From JAJXWB01 sp965246795 (GTDB lineage: Bacteria; Pseudomonadota; Alphaproteobacteria; Rhizobiales; Beijerinckiaceae), in assembly GCA_965246795.1 (NCBI GenBank), contig CBDFFN010000007.1, forward strand, positions 383,557-447,556: a stretch of 64,000 nucleotides of DNA, written 5' to 3'. The notes under the pieces are model-generated. The model saw only the letters and a program-made list of their open reading frames with translations, did no database searches and was not told the origin of the DNA. Within the stretch, counting starts at the first letter, position 1; every line of letters begins with the position of its first letter. The translations under genes were made by a program, and so were the position numbers. This document shows, piece after piece, positions 61,054 to 64,000 of this stretch.

Positions 61054-61602
61054 CAACGCCTGCACAGCGACTTCAGGTCTGAGAAGCCGTCTGAGCTACT
61101 CGACTACCTGCTGCCGCCGCTAAGCGCGGGTGGCTACCTGCTCTGCCTCGACGACTTTCACCATCTCGACGGCAAGCCGGGCGTGCGCGAGTTCGTGGAG
61201 CGGCTGCGCCCCGCTATTGCGTGCGGCGCGCTCTCGTTGCTTGTCACCGCCCGTCAGCGCCCGCAATCTTTGCTCACGCCCGGCTTCGCGCCGCTCACGG
61301 GCCTCACGCCAGCCGACAGCGCGGCGCTGCTGCAAACACGCGGGGTTGCGCTCGAACCGAGGCAGCTCGAAGCCCTGCACGCCCTGAGCGAGGGCAACCC
61401 CGAGGTGCTGCTGCTCGCCAGCGGACTGCTGCGCCAGAACGACCCCGACGACCTGATCGCCCGCCTCGCCACGACGCCCGACATCGTCGAGTTCCTGATG
61501 AACGAGGTGTATGACGCCCTTGACGGCGAGCCAGACGCCCACGACATCATGGGGCGCCCTGGCTATCCTCGGCAACGAGCCCGGCACGCGCGATGCGCTT
61601 GA
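61054..61602 (+). pseudogene. Middle part of the STAND NTPase (no start; frameshift near its end)
   Basis: Same frame as the first part, after the TGA. It reads QRLHSDFRSEKPSELLDYLL, then Walker B with SAGGYLLCLDDFHHLDGKPG, the STAND sensor LLVTARQRPQSLL, and GLTPADSAALLQTRGVALEP and ALSEGNPEVLLLASGLL from the helical/winged region. The frame is lost at GGGG (61551-61554) and again at GGGGG (61617-61621). Removing one G from each restores GALAILGNEPGTRDALEAML and joins the TPR part. Confidence 0.7.
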
Positions 61603-63278
61603 GGCCATGCTCGGCCGGGGGCGTGGCTTGGGAGACGCTGCACGCGCTCGCCAACCGCGACCTGCTGACGATCCGTGAGCGTGGCGCCGACGACGAGGCC
61701 GAGTACGGCCTGCATGCCATGCTACGCGAGTTCTACGCCCGCAAGGTGCTGAGCCGCCGCGCGCGCACCGAGCTGCACCGCCGCGCTGGCACGTACTACG
61801 CCCTGCCCGACGCCCCTGACCACGACGCGCTGCGCGCCGCGCGCCACCTTGCCGAGGGCGGCGACCAGCCGCGCGCCGCCACGCTGCTGGCCGAGGGCTT
61901 CGACGCGCTGATGAGCCAGGGCCGCACCCATGCGCTACACGAGCTGCTGAGCAGGCTTGAGGCCGCACAGGTTGGCGCAGAGCTATGGCCTCAACTCGTG
62001 ATCGCCCGTGCCGAGGTGTTCGCTATGCTCGGCGAGAGCGCGCAGGCGCTGGCCAGCTTCCATGAGACCACACAGCTGCTCGACGCGCTTGGCGACACGC
62101 CCGCGCTGCGCGAGTGCAAGGCACGCGCCCTGCGCGGCACCGCCCTGGCCCACGAGCGATTGGGCGACTACCCTGCCGCCGAGGCCGCCTGCCGCGCGGG
62201 ATTGGCGCTATACACAGGGAAGGCGGCGCCGCACCTCGAGGTAGCGCGCCTCTACGCGCAGCTCGCTGAGGTGCTACTGCGACAGGGCGACCTCAACGGT
62301 GCCGAGGCGACCTGCCACGCCGGGCTCGACGCGCTGCCGCCCGCGCCGCAGGCCGCGCGCGAGCGCGTAACGCTGCTCCAGCGCCTGGCCACGCTCGATG
62401 GGCAGCGCGGCAAAGCGGCAGATGCCGTGCGCGTACTCGACCAATGCCTCCAATCGGCCCGCCAATTGGGCGACCTCGCGCTGATCGCGGCGGTGCTGCA
62501 CAACCGCGGCTTGTACCTGCACTGGAGCGACCGCCAGCAGGAGGCGCTGGCGAGCTACCTGGAAAGCCTGCGTATCAAGCAGCAGATCGGCGACCTGGCT
62601 GGCCAGGCCAAGACCGTCGTCAACCTCGGTGCCGTCTATGTGGAACTTGGCGACGCAGACGAGGCGCTGCGCTGCTACGAACAGTCGGCCGACCTAAGCC
62701 GATGTGCGCAGCTCCCCTACTCGCTGGGCGTCGCCGAGCTGAACATCGGTCGCTTGCTTTACGAGCAAAGGCGTCTGGAAGAGGCCGGCGATCACCTGCA
62801 CACGGCGCAGCGGCTGTTCACGGAGCTCGGTGACGACTACAACCTCGCCGAGTGCCTGTACGTCGCAGGCGATGTGGCACTCGCGCTCGGGCAGCCCACG
62901 CTGGCCATAGGCGCGGGCGATCAGTCGCTGTTACTGGCGCGCCGGCACGGCGCCGTCGAGATCGAATCGTGCGCGCTGCGTGTGCTGGGCGAGGTCCATG
63001 CAATGCAGCGCGAGCACGATGCAGCTGCTGAGTTGCTGGCGCAGGCGTGGCAGCTCCAAGAGACGGTGGACGATGACTACGATCGTGCGCTGATTCTCAC
63101 CGCCGAAGCCCAGTTGTCATTGCAGCGCGGCGACGGCGAGGAGGCGCAGCAAAAGGCGCGGCGGGCGCTGGAGTTGGCGGAAAAACAGCGTGTGCCATTC
63201 CTGATCGAGCGGCTGCGCGCGCTGCTAACCCGCATCGCGGGTGGCGAACAGCAGAACGCGCTGGGGCGGGCGGAATAA
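61593..63278 (+). CDS. C-terminal part of the STAND protein: winged-helix end and TPR superhelix
   Basis: 561 codons in an open frame. The first five are probably out of frame (see the shift at 61617-61621). WETLHALANRDLLTIRERGA to LHRRAGTYYALPD is the end of the helical third domain of STAND NTPases. From about residue 70 there are around ten TPR repeats, for example ALRGTALAHERLGDYPAAEA, ARLYAQLAEVLLRQGDLNGA and VNLGAVYVELGDADEALRCY, with the alternating small/large pattern. In such proteins TPRs sense the trigger. A homologous arrangement occurs in Chloroflexota regulators. Confidence 0.8.
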   Translation: MRLRPCSAGGVAWETLHALANRDLLTIRERGADDEAEYGLHAMLREFYARKVLSRRARTELHRRAGTYYALPDAPDHDALRAARHLAEGGDQPRAATLLAEGFDALMSQGRTHALHELLSRLEAAQVGAELWPQLVIARAEVFAMLGESAQALASFHETTQLLDALGDTPALRECKARALRGTALAHERLGDYPAAEAACRAGLALYTGKAAPHLEVARLYAQLAEVLLRQGDLNGAEATCHAGLDALPPAPQAARERVTLLQRLATLDGQRGKAADAVRVLDQCLQSARQLGDLALIAAVLHNRGLYLHWSDRQQEALASYLESLRIKQQIGDLAGQAKTVVNLGAVYVELGDADEALRCYEQSADLSRCAQLPYSLGVAELNIGRLLYEQRRLEEAGDHLHTAQRLFTELGDDYNLAECLYVAGDVALALGQPTLAIGAGDQSLLLARRHGAVEIESCALRVLGEVHAMQREHDAAAELLAQAWQLQETVDDDYDRALILTAEAQLSLQRGDGEEAQQKARRALELAEKQRVPFLIERLRALLTRIAGGEQQNALGRAE

Positions 63279-63359
63279 AGATATGGACGTTTGCAAGCAC
63301 GCTCTGCGCTTGTTTGCCTGCTGGGTCGCCGAACGTGAAAATGGACAAGGAAGCCTGCT

Positions 63360-64000
63360 ATGACTATACGTGGTAAGGTTGTTCGTCGTTCGGCGCTGTG
63401 GTTGGTTTGCGCGCTCACGCTCGTTTGCGTTCCCCCCACCACTCCTTCGCGCGCGCAGCCGAGCGCCGCACCCGCACCGCGCGCCACGGCAGCGCAGCCC
63501 CAGGCGGCCGCACCAGCGTCTACGGGGCGAGTGGGCCTCCACCAATCTCGCCGGCGCCGTGCCCGCCGTCAACGCCATCGCTCTTAGCGGGCCGGCCACG
63601 CAGCAGGGCACATCGGTCGTAATAGCCTCTTCGAATGGAGCGTCCCGCTCGACCAATGCTGGATCGAACTGGAGCGACTGGAGCGACGGCTTGGGTGGCC
63701 TGAACGCTACCTCGCTCGTGAGCTACACGGTCAATAGTCACCTCACCTTCTACCTGGCCTCCGGCGGGCAGGTGTACTCGCGTACCCTCGATGGCGCGGC
63801 TTGGGTAAGCTACAGCCAGGACATTCCCAATACAGCCGCGATCTACTCTCTGGCCGTGAGCTCACAAGGTATGTTGCTCGCCGTCGAGCGCTCAAGCGAT
63901 GCGGATGCGTCGATGCGCCAATACCATGTCTATGAGCGCGCCGCCTCCAATTCGAGTTGGAAGGACATTACCGACGGCCTCCCATCGGTCACGCGCATTA
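63360..64000 (+). CDS. Secreted beta-propeller (BNR/sortilin-like) protein, 3' end beyond window, one apparent frameshift
   Basis: ATG at 63360. Signal peptide RRSALWLVCALTLVCVPPTT with cleavage after SRAQ, then an Ala/Pro linker. The frame shifts by one base at GGGG 63524-63527; dropping one G gives STGEWASTNLAGAVPAVNAI. It continues in the new frame to the right edge with BNR-like blades (VVIASSNGASRSTNAGSNWS, FYLASGGQVYSRTLDGAAWV, MLLAVERSSDADASMRQYHV). Such propellers bind ligands or glycans outside the cell. It lies 82 bases after the NTPase gene, possibly a separate unit. Confidence 0.65.

Noticed and set aside
1..64000. tRNA, rRNA, CRISPR, insertion sequences or prophage
   Set aside because: No cloverleaf, ribosomal segment, regularly spaced repeats, transposase or phage structural gene was seen on reading both strands.

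Overview
The window is GC-rich and appears to join two unrelated sources. From 1 to about 58,470 the genes look like a myxobacterium (Myxococcota, probably Polyangiales). The signs are many lipoproteins, tandem Myxococcus-type cysteine-rich repeats, several serine/threonine kinases (one with an FHA domain), an AgmX/PglI-type TonB-like domain, exported von Willebrand A proteins and ferritin-like proteins. From about 58,470 to 64,000 the style changes (CTG preferred over CTC for leucine, AGC common) and the genes resemble those of Chloroflexota. They are a caspase-like protease, a STAND-type NTPase with TPR repeats and a secreted beta-propeller. At the junction nadB is cut through its middle. 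The join is therefore either a chimeric assembly or a recent insertion.

Layout of the myxobacterial part. 1-9.5 kb: ferritin-like lipoprotein (cut by the edge), MerR regulator, Rieske/FAD oxidoreductase, alpha/beta hydrolase, OsmC peroxidase, TetR plus ArsB-like transporter, sterol-desaturase-like enzyme, AT-hook protein, PNPOx-like protein. 9.5-17.4 kb: SDR, methyltransferase, lysophospholipase-like hydrolase, small proteins, and the msrP-msrQ methionine sulfoxide repair operon with a self-contained electron chain. 17.4-20.4 kb: a kinase remnant beside an intact kinase-FHA gene. 20.4-29.3 kb: epimerase-like protein, ferritin-like/lipoprotein pair, FrnE-like thioredoxin, GNAT, a TetR remnant, glyoxalase-like protein, GT-C membrane protein, exported pirin, cysteine-rich lipoprotein. 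29.4-40.6 kb: release-factor paralogue, kinase plus tail-specific protease, acyl-CoA synthetase plus SDR, M15 peptidase, OxyR plus extradiol dioxygenase, vWA lipoprotein. 40.6-58.4 kb: lipoproteins, hydroxyacid-oxoacid transhydrogenase plus thioesterase, epoxide-hydrolase-like protein, MFS transporter, a VIT/vWA/TonB-like giant lipoprotein, patatin, CAAX-type protease and truncated nadB.

Themes. Many genes concern redox stress (OsmC, OxyR, MsrPQ, ferritin-like proteins, Rieske reductase, FrnE) and secreted or cell-surface proteins. At least seven reading-frame breaks are explained by one base too many or too few in short homopolymers. They occur on both sides of the 58.47 kb junction, which points to base-calling error more than to gene decay.

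The most interesting system is at 58.9-63.3 kb. A caspase-like protease and a STAND NTPase in consecutive genes carry the same roughly 25-residue glycine/valine-rich motif, placed where a homotypic signalling module would be expected. No tRNA, rRNA, CRISPR array, transposase or phage gene was recognised.
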